A DNA stretch of 64,000 nt from Gelria sp. Kuro-4 (GTDB lineage Bacteria; Bacillota; DTU030; DUMP01): positions 991,001 through 1,055,000 of the forward strand of contig NZ_AP024619.1 in assembly GCF_019668485.1 (NCBI RefSeq), in the 5' to 3' direction. The notes beneath the pieces are model-generated. The model was given only the letters and a program-made list of their open reading frames with translations. It had not been told where the DNA came from and ran no database searches. The position numbers and the translations under genes were made by a program. Shown here piece after piece: positions 54,048 through 62,502 of the stretch (the first letter of the stretch is position 1; each line of letters begins with the position of its first letter).

Positions 54048-54350
54048 ATGAAAAAACTGGCGGTGGTGGTGCACCCTGAAGATAATGTGGCCACTGCGGT
54101 ACAGAATCTAAGCAAGGGGCAAGAGGTGCATGTGGATGTAGAAGGCAAAGAGGTATCGGTGAAACTGATGGATGACATTCCTTTCGGCCACAAGTTTGCG
54201 CTCCGGGACATCGGGGCGGAAATGGAGGTTGTAAAATACGGCGAGGTGATCGGCAGGGCCACCCGGCCCATTGAAACGGGACGGCACGTTCACGTTCAGA
54301 ACATAGAAAGCCTGCGGGGCAGGGGTGATTGGGAGGATGAGAAAAAATGA
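54048..54350 (+). CDS. UxaA-family dehydratase, small (SAF-domain) subunit
   Basis: From ATG 54048 (GGAGGTGATTTCC upstream) this is a 100-residue protein with a SAF fold: LAVVVHPEDNVATAVQNLSK, then DIPFGHKFALRDIGAEMEVV and KYGEVIGRATRPIETGRHVH. In altronate and galactarate dehydratases this domain is fused to the catalytic part. Here it is a separate gene whose stop overlaps the next start (ATGA), as in two-subunit versions of the family. The GEVIGRAT region is a conserved SAF element. Confidence 0.88.
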   Translation: MKKLAVVVHPEDNVATAVQNLSKGQEVHVDVEGKEVSVKLMDDIPFGHKFALRDIGAEMEVVKYGEVIGRATRPIETGRHVHVQNIESLRGRGDWEDEKK

Positions 54351-55504
54351 AAATAATGGGCTATGTCAGACCGGACGGTAGGGTAGGCATTCGAAATCAC
54401 ACGGTTGTAATACCTTCTTCGGTTTGTGCCGGCGAGGTGGCCATGCGCATAGCTTCCCACGTGGAAGGAGCGGTGGCTCTTCCCAACCAGCACGGCTGCT
54501 GCCAGGTCGGTGCCGACTTGGATCTTGTAACCAATACCCTCATCGGTCTGGGTAAGAACCCGAACGTGGCGGCCGTACTGGTGGTGGGGCTGGGCTGTGA
54601 AGGCGTTCCCGCAAAAAAGGTTGCCGGGGAAATAGCGACGACCGGCAAAAGGGTGGAGTATATAACAATCCAAGACTGCGGCGGGACGCTGAAGGCTGAA
54701 GAGATCGGGACCAGAATAGCACGGCAGATGGCCCAGGAAGCCGCGCTGCTGAAGAGGGAAGAAGTGGATATGGCTGATTTAATACTCGCGGTGGAATGCG
54801 GCGGTTCCGATACGACTTCAGGACTTGCTTCGAATCCGGTGGCGGGCTACGTCTTAGATAAATTAATTGAACTGGGCGGCACATCCATGTTTTCGGAGAC
54901 CACCGAGATAATAGGGGCTGAGCATCTGCTCGCCAAGCGCGCCGTTTCCAGAGAGGTGGCTGATAAACTCCTGACGTTCGTAAGAAGGTGCGAAGAAAAG
55001 GCCAAGACGATGGGAGTGGACATGCGGGGAGGACAGCCTACTCCCGGGAACATCGAGGGAGGCATAAGCACCATAGAGGAAAAATCCCTGGGCTGTATAT
55101 ATAAAGGCGGTACGAAGCCGGTTCAGGGAGTCCTGGATTATGCGGAATCGCCTGCGGGGAAGGGCCTTTATATCATGGATACCCCCGGGCAGGACATAGA
55201 ATCAATCACCGGGATGACTGCGGGCGGAGTCCAGCTGGTGATCTTTACGACCGGCAGAGGCACGCCTACCGGTTCGCCGATTGCACCGGTTATAAAAATA
55301 ACCGCCAACCCCGATACGTATAAAAAGATGGAGGACAACATCGACTTCAACGCCGGCACCATAGTCGAGGGCGACGAAACCGTCAGAGAGGCTGGGGAAC
55401 GGCTGTTCCAAGAGCTGGTCGAAGTCTGCAACGGTAAACTTACGAAAGCCGAGGTGCTCAAGCACAGGGAGTTTGGGATGTACAAGCTTATCTCCACTTT
55501 CTGA
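54347..55504 (+). CDS. UxaA-family dehydratase, large subunit (altronate dehydratase-like)
   Basis: This is a 385-residue protein of the altronate/galactarate dehydratase family, which removes water from sugar acids. The family start GYVRPDGRVGIRNHTVVIPS is present, along with HGCCQVGADLDLVTNTLIGL, VVGLGCEGVPA, then ILAVECGGSDTTSGLASNPV and PTPGNIEGGISTIEEKSLGC. The cysteines (GCCQ, GCEG, SLGC) may hold iron, as in related enzymes. The natural substrate is open: the kinase and dehydrogenase downstream point to a four-carbon acid. Confidence 0.87.
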   Translation: MKIMGYVRPDGRVGIRNHTVVIPSSVCAGEVAMRIASHVEGAVALPNQHGCCQVGADLDLVTNTLIGLGKNPNVAAVLVVGLGCEGVPAKKVAGEIATTGKRVEYITIQDCGGTLKAEEIGTRIARQMAQEAALLKREEVDMADLILAVECGGSDTTSGLASNPVAGYVLDKLIELGGTSMFSETTEIIGAEHLLAKRAVSREVADKLLTFVRRCEEKAKTMGVDMRGGQPTPGNIEGGISTIEEKSLGCIYKGGTKPVQGVLDYAESPAGKGLYIMDTPGQDIESITGMTAGGVQLVIFTTGRGTPTGSPIAPVIKITANPDTYKKMEDNIDFNAGTIVEGDETVREAGERLFQELVEVCNGKLTKAEVLKHREFGMYKLISTF

Positions 55505-55522
55505 AGCAGAGGATGAGGTCTG

Positions 55523-56467
55523 GTGAAGATTTGGAAAGCCGTTGACCGGGTACCCGGAGGTTTGATGGTAGTTCCGCTTTTACTCGGGGCGATAATCAAC
55601 ACGCTCTTCCCGCAAGTCCTGCAGATAGGGGGCTTTACCACGGCCCTCTTAAAACAGGGAGCTATGCCCTTACTTGGCCTGTTCCTGCTGTGCAACGGGG
55701 CGCAGATTAAGATCAGACAGGCCGGAGTTTCTCTGGGCAAGGGCGTTGCACTAACGGCCGTGAAGTTTCTTATAGGTGCCGTTCTCGGGTGGCTGGTTGG
55801 GAAATTCATGGGTCCGTCCGGATTGCTGGGCCTTTCGTCGCTGGCCATTATCGGGGCAGTTACTAATTCCAACGGCGGCCTTTATACGGCCCTCGCTTCT
55901 CAGTACGGTGACCCAACCGATGTGGGAGCGGTGGCGGTAATATCCATAAACGATGGTCCCTTCCTCACTATGGCGGCCATGGGGGCCACCGGCCTGGCCG
56001 ACATCCCCTTCGTGACCCTTGTAGCGGTTGTGGTTCCGATTGTTATCGGCATGGTGCTGGGCAATCTGGATGAGGAGTGGAAAAAATTCCTAGAGCCGGG
56101 GCAAAAACTCCTCATACCGTTTTTCGCTTTTCCACTGGGCGCGGCCCTGGACTTCAGGACGATTTTTAAGGCCGGCCTGCCTGGAGTCCTGTTGGGACTT
56201 GTAACGGTGGTACTTACGGGCCTGGGAGGTTATTTTACAATAAAATACGTTTTCCGGGAGAAAAAGGGCGTTGGAGCGGCTATCGGTACCACGGCGGGCA
56301 ATGCCGTGGCCACCCCTGCCGCAGTTGCCGCCGCCGACCCGACCCTGGCGCCTCTGGTCGCCGGTGCTACGGCTCAGATTGCGGCATCGGTCATAATTAC
56401 GGCCGTACTCTGTCCACTGCTGGTCTCCTACTTAGACAAGTTGGAGCGGGGAAACGATGTCCTTTGA
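55523..56467 (+). CDS. KdgT-family sugar-acid permease
   Basis: This is a 314-residue membrane protein with about ten helices. It has the 2-keto-3-deoxygluconate permease signatures: VPGGLMVVPLLLGAIINTLF at the start, AIIGAVTNSNGGLYTALASQ in the middle, SINDGPFLTMAAMGATGLAD, and GTTAGNAVATPAAVAAADPT near the end. KdgT works by proton symport. Here it probably imports the sugar acid that the operon degrades. GTG start, 18 bp after the dehydratase stop. Confidence 0.9.
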   Translation: MKIWKAVDRVPGGLMVVPLLLGAIINTLFPQVLQIGGFTTALLKQGAMPLLGLFLLCNGAQIKIRQAGVSLGKGVALTAVKFLIGAVLGWLVGKFMGPSGLLGLSSLAIIGAVTNSNGGLYTALASQYGDPTDVGAVAVISINDGPFLTMAAMGATGLADIPFVTLVAVVVPIVIGMVLGNLDEEWKKFLEPGQKLLIPFFAFPLGAALDFRTIFKAGLPGVLLGLVTVVLTGLGGYFTIKYVFREKKGVGAAIGTTAGNAVATPAAVAAADPTLAPLVAGATAQIAASVIITAVLCPLLVSYLDKLERGNDVL

Positions 56468-56479
56468 GGAGAAAGGAAG

Positions 56480-57763
56480 TTGTACAGAGTCATAGTCATA
56501 GCCGATGATTTTACCGGGAGCAACGATACCGGGGTGCAACTGGTAAAGCACGGGTACTCTGCGATCACCCTGACTGATACGAAGCAGATAAAAAAATACG
56601 AGGATGTTACCGACGCCCTGGTGATCGACACCGAGACTCGAAGTATACCGGCTGCAAGCGCCTATGAAAAACTGAAAGAAGTATCAAACCTTGTCGGTGA
56701 GTATGGGGAGGCGGTGGTCTACAAAAAAATCGACTCTACCCTGCGGGGCAACATCGGAGCCGAAATCAGGGCGCTGCGCGAGGGACTCAAGCCTGAGCTT
56801 ACGATATTCGCCCCGGCCTTCCCCAAAAACGGGCGCACCACTGAAAAGGGCATTCACTACCTGAAGGGCGTGCCGGTGGATAAGACTGAACTTGCCAGGG
56901 ACCCCAAAAACCCAGTAACGACGGCGGATGTTAAAAGAATCCTGGAAAAAGGCCTGGGAGTCGCGGTTAAACATAAGATCCTGGAAGAAGGGGAAACAAA
57001 CCAGGCTTTACGTAAGTACCTGGAAGCTGAGCTGAGAGAATGCGCTGTATTCTCCTTTGATGCGAAGACCGACGCTGATTTGGCAAGAATAGCTACCGGC
57101 GTGCTGGACTTGAAGAAAAAAACACTTTGGGTTGGTTCCGCCGGGCTGGCCGAGGCTTTAATGGCTTCTCTTGGGACCGCAGGAAAAAAGAATTCCGTAC
57201 TCGTTATAGCGGGGAGCGTCAGCCGGGTAACCAGGAGGCAGGTGTTCCGAGCGCTGAAAGACAGCCGCATCGTCTTGGTAAAACTCGACGTGAAAAGGGC
57301 TCTGACGCATCCCGAAGAGGAGAGAGAGCGAGTCCGAAGAACAGCCCTGGATTTTATGAACGCGGCAAAGGATGTAATAATAGCGTCGGCGGTGGAGGAA
57401 GACGCGATATCCGAGGCACTTACGGCGGGGAGGGAAAAGGGGCTTTCTTCCTGGGATACCAGTGAGGCCCTGGCGCATGTTCTGGGCGAAACCACCTGCT
57501 CGCTGGTAGCGTCAAGAAGGCCGGCAGGTCTGGTGCTCACCGGCGGAGATACGGCCATACACGTGGTGAAGAGGCTTGCCGCTGCGGGAGGCAGGATAAA
57601 TTCTGAGCTGGAACCGGGCGTACCGGAGCTCGTGCTGATTGGAGGACCGGCAAACGGCCTCAGAGTGGTGACGAAGGCCGGGGCTTTCGGGAGCGATGAA
57701 GCGATTTTGCAGTCGGTGATATCTCTGAGGGGGGATGGCAGATGCGACCTTTCGTGGCGATAA
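56480..57763 (+). CDS. dtnK: four-carbon acid sugar kinase (DUF1537, DtnK/OtnK family)
   Basis: This is a 427-residue protein. The DUF1537 N-terminal domain starts VIVIADDFTGSNDTGVQLVK and has YKKIDSTLRGNIGAEIRALR, FAPAFPKNGRTTEKGIHYLK. The C-terminal nucleotide-binding domain has VLVIAGSVSRVTRRQV, GLVLTGGDTAIHVVKRL and GVPELVLIGGPANGLRVVTK. Kinases of this family phosphorylate threonate, erythronate or their keto forms. TTG start with GAGGAGAAAGGAAG ahead. It overlaps pdxA2 by 22 bp, which is the pair known for D-threonate/D-erythronate degradation. Confidence 0.9.
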   Translation: MYRVIVIADDFTGSNDTGVQLVKHGYSAITLTDTKQIKKYEDVTDALVIDTETRSIPAASAYEKLKEVSNLVGEYGEAVVYKKIDSTLRGNIGAEIRALREGLKPELTIFAPAFPKNGRTTEKGIHYLKGVPVDKTELARDPKNPVTTADVKRILEKGLGVAVKHKILEEGETNQALRKYLEAELRECAVFSFDAKTDADLARIATGVLDLKKKTLWVGSAGLAEALMASLGTAGKKNSVLVIAGSVSRVTRRQVFRALKDSRIVLVKLDVKRALTHPEEERERVRRTALDFMNAAKDVIIASAVEEDAISEALTAGREKGLSSWDTSEALAHVLGETTCSLVASRRPAGLVLTGGDTAIHVVKRLAAAGGRINSELEPGVPELVLIGGPANGLRVVTKAGAFGSDEAILQSVISLRGDGRCDLSWR

Positions 57764-58785
57764 CCACGGGGGACCCGGCGGGGGTCGGCCCGGAGATAAG
57801 CCTGAAAGCCGCGGCGTCGGCGGAAGTTTCCGGAGCGGCAAGGCCCTTGCTTCTGGGTTCCGGTCCGGTGCTCCAGCATTATGCGGACCTGCTGAAGCTG
57901 CCCGTGCGGCTGCGGAGAATAGATTCGGCGGCGGATTTCCAGGATGGATGTGTAAATTATATACCCGTGAATAATCTTTCCCCGTCCGACTTTGAAACAG
58001 GGAAGGTCTCGCCGCTCTGCGGGCGGGCGGCGTACGAGTACGTGGAGGCCGGCGTAAGGATGGCCCTCCGGGGCGAAGTTTCGGCCGTTGCCACAGCTCC
58101 TTTGAATAAAGAGGCCCTTCACCGGGCCGGCCTGGACTTCGCCGGTCACACCGAGATGCTGGCCAAGCTGACCGGAACTAAAGATTACGCCATGATGCTG
58201 GTCGCGGGGAACCTGCGGGTGGTTCACGTATCCACGCACGTGGCCCTTAGAAAGGCGTGCGCTCTGGTTGAAAAGGAAAGGGTTTATAAGACAGTAACCT
58301 TGGCGGCCGCTGCCGCCAATTCCGTGGGAGTGCGCAATCCCCGGATAGCCGTCGCGGGACTCAACCCCCATGCAGGGGAAGGAGGGCTTTTCGGGGACGA
58401 AGATATGTGCGAGATAGCGCCCGCCGTGGAAATGGCCCGGAAGGAGGGTTGCAGCGTTTACGGACCGCTGCCTCCCGACACGGTTTTTTGGAAGGCGTCA
58501 AGAGGCGAGTACGATGTGGTTGTGGCCATGTACCACGATCAGGGGCATATAGCCGTCAAGATGGCGGGATTTGAAAGAGGAGTAAACGTAACGGTAGGTC
58601 TTCCCATAATCCGCACGTCGGCGGACCACGGTACTGCTTTCGACATAGCGGGCAGGGGAATCGCCTCGGAGAAGAGTATGGTGGAAGCCATCAAACTTGC
58701 CGCCGCGATGGTGAAATACGCAGGGCGTGAACGCGAGGCGGAGAGTGCGGCGAGGAGGGATCAAGGAGATCCGGGCGGGGCGTAG
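57742..58785 (+). CDS. pdxA2: PdxA2-like dehydrogenase (4-phospho-D-threonate/erythronate type)
   Basis: This is a 347-residue PdxA-family enzyme: FVAITTGDPAGVGPEISLKA, ATAPLNKEALHRAGLDFAGH, then TEMLAKLTGTKDYAMMLVAG, PHAGEGGLFGDEDMCEI and a MYHDQGHIAVKM metal site with the late histidines. PdxA2 enzymes oxidise and decarboxylate a phosphorylated four-carbon acid to dihydroxyacetone phosphate, in contrast to PdxA of vitamin B6 synthesis. The operon context with a DUF1537 kinase supports PdxA2. Its 3' end overlaps the convergent oxidoreductase by 25 bp. Confidence 0.9.
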   Translation: MRPFVAITTGDPAGVGPEISLKAAASAEVSGAARPLLLGSGPVLQHYADLLKLPVRLRRIDSAADFQDGCVNYIPVNNLSPSDFETGKVSPLCGRAAYEYVEAGVRMALRGEVSAVATAPLNKEALHRAGLDFAGHTEMLAKLTGTKDYAMMLVAGNLRVVHVSTHVALRKACALVEKERVYKTVTLAAAAANSVGVRNPRIAVAGLNPHAGEGGLFGDEDMCEIAPAVEMARKEGCSVYGPLPPDTVFWKASRGEYDVVVAMYHDQGHIAVKMAGFERGVNVTVGLPIIRTSADHGTAFDIAGRGIASEKSMVEAIKLAAAMVKYAGREREAESAARRDQGDPGGA

Positions 58786-60338
58786 CGGCGGATGACGGCT
58801 TCGGCGGCCCGGAGGCCGTCCACGGCGGCGGAGACGATGCCGCCGGCGGGGTAGAGGCCGCCTAAAGAGGCTTCGCCGTTTTCGTCGCGCACGATGCGCA
58901 CGGGAGAAGAACTCCGGGTCTCGACACCGGTAAGGACGGCATCGGCGAGGTCGAAGCCTTGAAGCTTACGCGCCCAGACGGGGATGGCGGCGCGCAGGGT
59001 CTCGATGACGTAGGGCGGGAGGCACGCGCCGAGGTCTCCGGGCGTGACGCCGCGCGGGTAGCTGGGGGCGACGCTGCCCAGGCCTGCCGAGGTGCGCCCG
59101 GCGAGGAAGTCCCCCATGAGCTGGGCGGGGGCCCGGAAGGCGCCGCCGCCCGCCTGAAAGGCGGCCGCCTCGAAGCGGCGCTGGAACTCCACGCCGGCCA
59201 GGGGGTGGTCACTGCCAAAGTCGGCTGGGGCGACGCCCACCAGGAGGGCGCTGTTGGCATTGGGAGCGGAGCGGGCGTACTCGCTCATGCCGTTCGTCAC
59301 CACGCGCCCCGGCCCGGAGGCGGCGGCCACCACCACGCCGCCGGGGCACATGCAGAAGGTGTAGGCGGAGCGGCCGGAAGGGGCGTGGTAGACCAGCTTG
59401 TAGTCGGCCGGGCCCAGGCGCGGGTGCCCGGCGAATTCTTTGTACTGCGCGGCGTCGATGAGGGCCTGGGGGTGCTCCACGCGTGCGCCGACGGAAAAAG
59501 GCTTGGGGACCAGGGTCACGCCGCGCTGAAGGAGCATGTGGAAGGTGTCGCGGGCGCTGTGGCCGATGGCCAGGATGAGGACGGAGCAGGGGAGAAGCTC
59601 CTCTTTGTTCACCCGCACGGCGGTGAGGCGACCCTCGCGGCTTACGATATCGGTTAAGCGGCTTTGAAAGCGCACCTCGCCGCCGGCGGCCGTGATGCGC
59701 CCGCGCAGGCCCTGCACCACGGCCCGCAGGCGGTCCGTGCCCACGTGGGGCTTGGCGCTGTACAGGATCTCGGGCGGGGCGCCGGCGGCCACGAACTCTT
59801 TAAGCACCTTGCGGCAGCGCGGGTCGTGGATGTTGGTGGTGAGTTTGCCGTCGGAAAAGGTGCCGGCACCGCCCTCGCCGAACTGCACGTTGCACTCCGG
59901 GTCCAGCTCGCCCGTTTCCCAGAAGCGCTGCACGCGCCGGGTGCGCTTTTCCACAGCGAGGCCGCGCTCCAGGACGATGGGTGCGTACCCTTCTTCGGCG
60001 AGCAGCAGGGCGGCGAAGAGGCCGGCCGGGCCGCTGCCTACCACCACAGGGCGGTGGGGCAGGGGCCCGCTTCCTTTCCCGGGGGGATGATACTCCGCGT
60101 CCGGGGCGCGGCGCGCCGCCTCGCCCAGGCGCGCGGCCGCGCGCGCCTCGTGCGCCACGTCGACGTCGACGGTGTAAACGAAGGTGATCTCGCCGCGCCG
60201 TCTGGCGTCCACGGCTTCCTTATGTATCTGGTAGCTCTTGAGCTCCCGTGCCGGCACGCCCAGGCGGCGCAGAAGCTTCTTCTCCAGGGCACTCTGGTCC
60301 TCGTCAAGACCGAGACGAATCCCGCTTATTCGTAGCAA
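58761..60338 (-). CDS. FAD-dependent oxidoreductase (COG2509-like)
   Basis: This is a 525-residue protein. The N-terminal segment (residues 1-90) is a regulatory/RNA-binding-like domain (LRISGIRLGLDEDQSALEKK, DVDVAHEARAAARLGE), followed by an FAD Rossmann motif VVGSGPAGLFAALLLAEEGY and ECNVQFGEGGAGTFSDGKLT. A PASGRSAYTFCMCPGGVVVA region and the C-terminal GLYPAGGIVSAAVDGLRAAE (FAD-binding GxGG-like) complete the fold. The family has no assigned reaction. A broken duplicate of its N-terminal part is found at 51.4-51.7 kb. GGAGGTTAGAGTTTG precedes the start. Confidence 0.87.
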   Translation of the reverse strand: MLRISGIRLGLDEDQSALEKKLLRRLGVPARELKSYQIHKEAVDARRRGEITFVYTVDVDVAHEARAAARLGEAARRAPDAEYHPPGKGSGPLPHRPVVVGSGPAGLFAALLLAEEGYAPIVLERGLAVEKRTRRVQRFWETGELDPECNVQFGEGGAGTFSDGKLTTNIHDPRCRKVLKEFVAAGAPPEILYSAKPHVGTDRLRAVVQGLRGRITAAGGEVRFQSRLTDIVSREGRLTAVRVNKEELLPCSVLILAIGHSARDTFHMLLQRGVTLVPKPFSVGARVEHPQALIDAAQYKEFAGHPRLGPADYKLVYHAPSGRSAYTFCMCPGGVVVAAASGPGRVVTNGMSEYARSAPNANSALLVGVAPADFGSDHPLAGVEFQRRFEAAAFQAGGGAFRAPAQLMGDFLAGRTSAGLGSVAPSYPRGVTPGDLGACLPPYVIETLRAAIPVWARKLQGFDLADAVLTGVETRSSSPVRIVRDENGEASLGGLYPAGGIVSAAVDGLRAAEAVIRRYAPPGSP

Positions 60339-60546
60339 ACTCTAACCTCCCTCGGGCATCCTCCGTGTCCGGACGTACCGCTTAGATAATAATTTACCCT
60401 TCGTGGCCGGGTTACCTGCCTGTTGACGGCGTACAATTTTATCGGCCGGGGATTTGCCGCCGGCCGGCGCGGGCAAATCAACCCTGCTGTTTGCCTTCGA
60501 CAGGCAGGTTCAGGCTGCTGATTTGACCAATATTTGTCACCATGTC
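60339..60546. other. intergenic region between divergent genes
   Basis: The 309-bp gap between the oxidoreductase and the actin-like gene has no coding signal. It contains the GC-rich inverted words CGGCCGGGGATTTG and GCCGCCGGCCGG, but no clear structure. Confidence 0.35.
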
Positions 60547-60576
60547 TTGACAAAAGCTTACAATTTTGGCTAAAGT
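60547..60576 (+). promoter_or_regulatory. sigmaA-type promoter of the actin-like gene
   Basis: TTGACA (60547-60552) and TAAAGT (60571-60576) are separated by 18 bp. The start would be near 60584, about 64 bp before the GTG. Confidence 0.5.
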
Positions 60577-60647
60577 AGAACCAGGAACACGGAATTTGTC
60601 CAGAGTGTTCCGGTATTCCGCCTACCGTGTTAAGGGGGGTAAGAAGC

Positions 60648-61655
60648 GTGGGCCAGTTCATAGGTCTGGATGTGGGCTACGGTTTTGTGAAGGTGACCGA
60701 CGGTGAGAGCGGGTATGCTTTTCCCAGTGTGATAGGCAACGGCCATACCAAGTCGGTGTATCGCACCTTTTCGCAGCCGGTGGAACAAATAAATCATTTA
60801 CGGCTGGGCGTAGACGAGCAGCTCTATTTTGTCGGTAAGTCCGCCGTACGCCATTCCGCGTTTGCTTTCCGTGACCTTTCCACCACGCGCACCGTAGGCG
60901 GCGATCTTAAGATTCTTTTTCTAGCCGCGCTCAGCCTTTTCTGCTCCGGTCCCACGAATAAGTTCAGGGTTGTGACCGGCCTTCCGCCCGGGCGGATGTA
61001 CCTTATGGATGAATTGGTCCGCCAGTTTACACGCGAGCACACCATTACGCTGTACCGCAACCAGTCGCCCGAAGAAGTCAGTGTCGCGGTGACCCATCTG
61101 GAAGTTGTGCCCCAGCCCCTCGGCACCTACTGGTCTCAGGCCTTGGATCTCTGGGGGCGGGACAGGCACGCTTTGGAAGGCGGCCGCATCGGCGTCATAG
61201 ATATCGGGTTCAGGACTACGGACTTGGCCGCCATCGAAGACGGCGAGTTCATTCCCGAAAACAGTTGCACGGTTCCGGTGGGGATGGCCGGCGCCTACAG
61301 CGAGATCGGGAACAGGCTGTTGGCCGATTACGGATTGGAACGGGAGACCTTCGCTCTCGACGAAGCGGTGATTAAGGGCAGGGTCAACATAGCCGGGCGT
61401 ACGGTCGACATTTCCGAGCTGCGCGACGCGGTCTTTCAACAACTGGCCACCAAGGTCCTCGTTGAGATCATGTCCAAGTGGCGGGTGCCGGAGTTTGACC
61501 ACCTTTTGCTCAGCGGCGGCGGCGGTCAGGCCCTGAGCGGTTACCTGCTGCCGCAGCTTGTACAAGGTGAGCTCATATCCGACTCCTTCACCGCCAACAG
61601 TAAAGGTTATCTGTCCTGGGCCAACAGGCTCTGGGGGGGCGCGATCCAAAGTTGA
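60648..61655 (+). CDS. ParM/StbA-type actin-like ATPase
   Basis: From GTG 60648 (TTAAGGGGGGTAAGAAGC upstream) this is a 335-residue protein. Phosphate 1 motif is FIGLDVGYGFVKVT, phosphate 2 motif is RIGVIDIGFRTTDLAAIEDG, and the adenosine motif is DHLLLSGGGGQALSGYLL. These place it among ParM/StbA or archaeal-type actin homologues used for plasmid segregation or cell shape. No ParR-like partner is next to it; a bactofilin gene follows 31 bp downstream, so it may act with that cytoskeletal protein. Residues DIGFRTTD and the acidic site look active. Confidence 0.82.
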   Translation: MGQFIGLDVGYGFVKVTDGESGYAFPSVIGNGHTKSVYRTFSQPVEQINHLRLGVDEQLYFVGKSAVRHSAFAFRDLSTTRTVGGDLKILFLAALSLFCSGPTNKFRVVTGLPPGRMYLMDELVRQFTREHTITLYRNQSPEEVSVAVTHLEVVPQPLGTYWSQALDLWGRDRHALEGGRIGVIDIGFRTTDLAAIEDGEFIPENSCTVPVGMAGAYSEIGNRLLADYGLERETFALDEAVIKGRVNIAGRTVDISELRDAVFQQLATKVLVEIMSKWRVPEFDHLLLSGGGGQALSGYLLPQLVQGELISDSFTANSKGYLSWANRLWGGAIQS

Positions 61656-61686
61656 GGCCGGGGGGCGAGGCAGGGGGTGTGAGCCG

Positions 61687-62193
61687 ATGCCGGCCTGTTT
61701 TCCCCTGAATTATCTGCTGAACTGCATCAGAACGCTGGGCCGGCGCGGGCCGGGAAAGAATGCCGGGCCGGAACTTGTAATCGAAATTCACGGCAGAGTA
61801 GAAGGCGGGATCTGCAGTCACGCCGGGAAGGTGATCATCACGCCGACCGGGTTGTGCATGAGCAACATCAAAGCCGACTCTATCGATATTGCGGGGGAAG
61901 TGCATGGAGACGTCGAGGTTAAGAACCTGGTGATCGAGCCTACAGGGCGCTTGTACGGCCGGGCGAAGTACCTTAACCTGATGGTGCAGGACGGCGGGAT
62001 TTTGGCCTCCGATCAGGAGGAGAATTTGTCCCCGCCGTCGGCGAAGGCCGGCAACCGCCCGCTTCCCCCCGAACAGGCGGAAAAACAAGACGTCCTCCGT
62101 GAATCCAAGCCGGAGACGGCCGATACTGACGGGGCGGTTGCCGTCGCCAAGCTCGGCGAGCCGAGAGAACCGCACTTTTACAGCAGCTATTAG
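61687..62193 (+). CDS. bactofilin (DUF583) cytoskeletal protein
   Basis: From ATG 61687 (AGGGGGTGTGAGCCG upstream) this is a 168-residue protein with a beta-helical DUF583 core: GPELVIEIHGRVEGGICSHA, then GLCMSNIKADSIDIAGEVHG, DVEVKNLVIEPTGRLYGRAK. The final 55 residues are hydrophilic and disordered-looking. Bactofilins polymerise without nucleotide and anchor other proteins at the membrane. The short N-terminus (PLNYLLNCIRTLG) could be a membrane-targeting helix. Confidence 0.85.
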   Translation: MPACFPLNYLLNCIRTLGRRGPGKNAGPELVIEIHGRVEGGICSHAGKVIITPTGLCMSNIKADSIDIAGEVHGDVEVKNLVIEPTGRLYGRAKYLNLMVQDGGILASDQEENLSPPSAKAGNRPLPPEQAEKQDVLRESKPETADTDGAVAVAKLGEPREPHFYSSY

Positions 62194-62276
62194 TTTTGTC
62201 GGGCGTCCCATTTTAGTGTAGCGGCGCCGCCCCTGCCCTAACCTGCGGTCGCGTCAACCAGGGCGCGATCTTTCTA

Positions 62277-62305
62277 TTGACGAAAGCCGGGACTTATGAT
62301 ATCAT
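62277..62305 (+). promoter_or_regulatory. sigmaA promoter of rpoB
   Basis: TTGACG (62277-62282) and TATCAT (62300-62305) have the ideal 17-bp spacing. The start would be near 62312, leaving a leader of about 190 nt before the rpoB TTG. Confidence 0.75.
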
Positions 62306-62319
62306 AACTAAATGCGAAA

Positions 62320-62375
62320 CCAGGGGTAGTTCTTGCCTTTTTTGGCCGCACAAGGGCACAAAGAATAGCTCCTGG
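62320..62375 (+). ncRNA. structured leader of the rpoB transcript
   Basis: CCAGGGGTAGTTCTT (62320-62334) can pair with AAGAATAGCTCCTGG (62361-62375) along 15 positions as RNA, with one A-A mismatch and three G-U pairs. An inner GCC/GGC hairpin lies within. A T-run (CACTTTTTTGTC) follows near 62401-62412. It may be an attenuator or a binding site for a ribosomal protein. It is not recognised as a known family. Confidence 0.45.
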
Positions 62376-62502
62376 CAAAAACGGGAATAATACCTAGTGG
62401 CACTTTTTTGTCTTCAAGCGAGGTTGCGCACTCTTATGGCCGCCTTGCTTTTCCGCGTTTTGGGGAGCGACCCCTAAATAGCTTGCCGAGGGGTGAAGTG
62501 CA

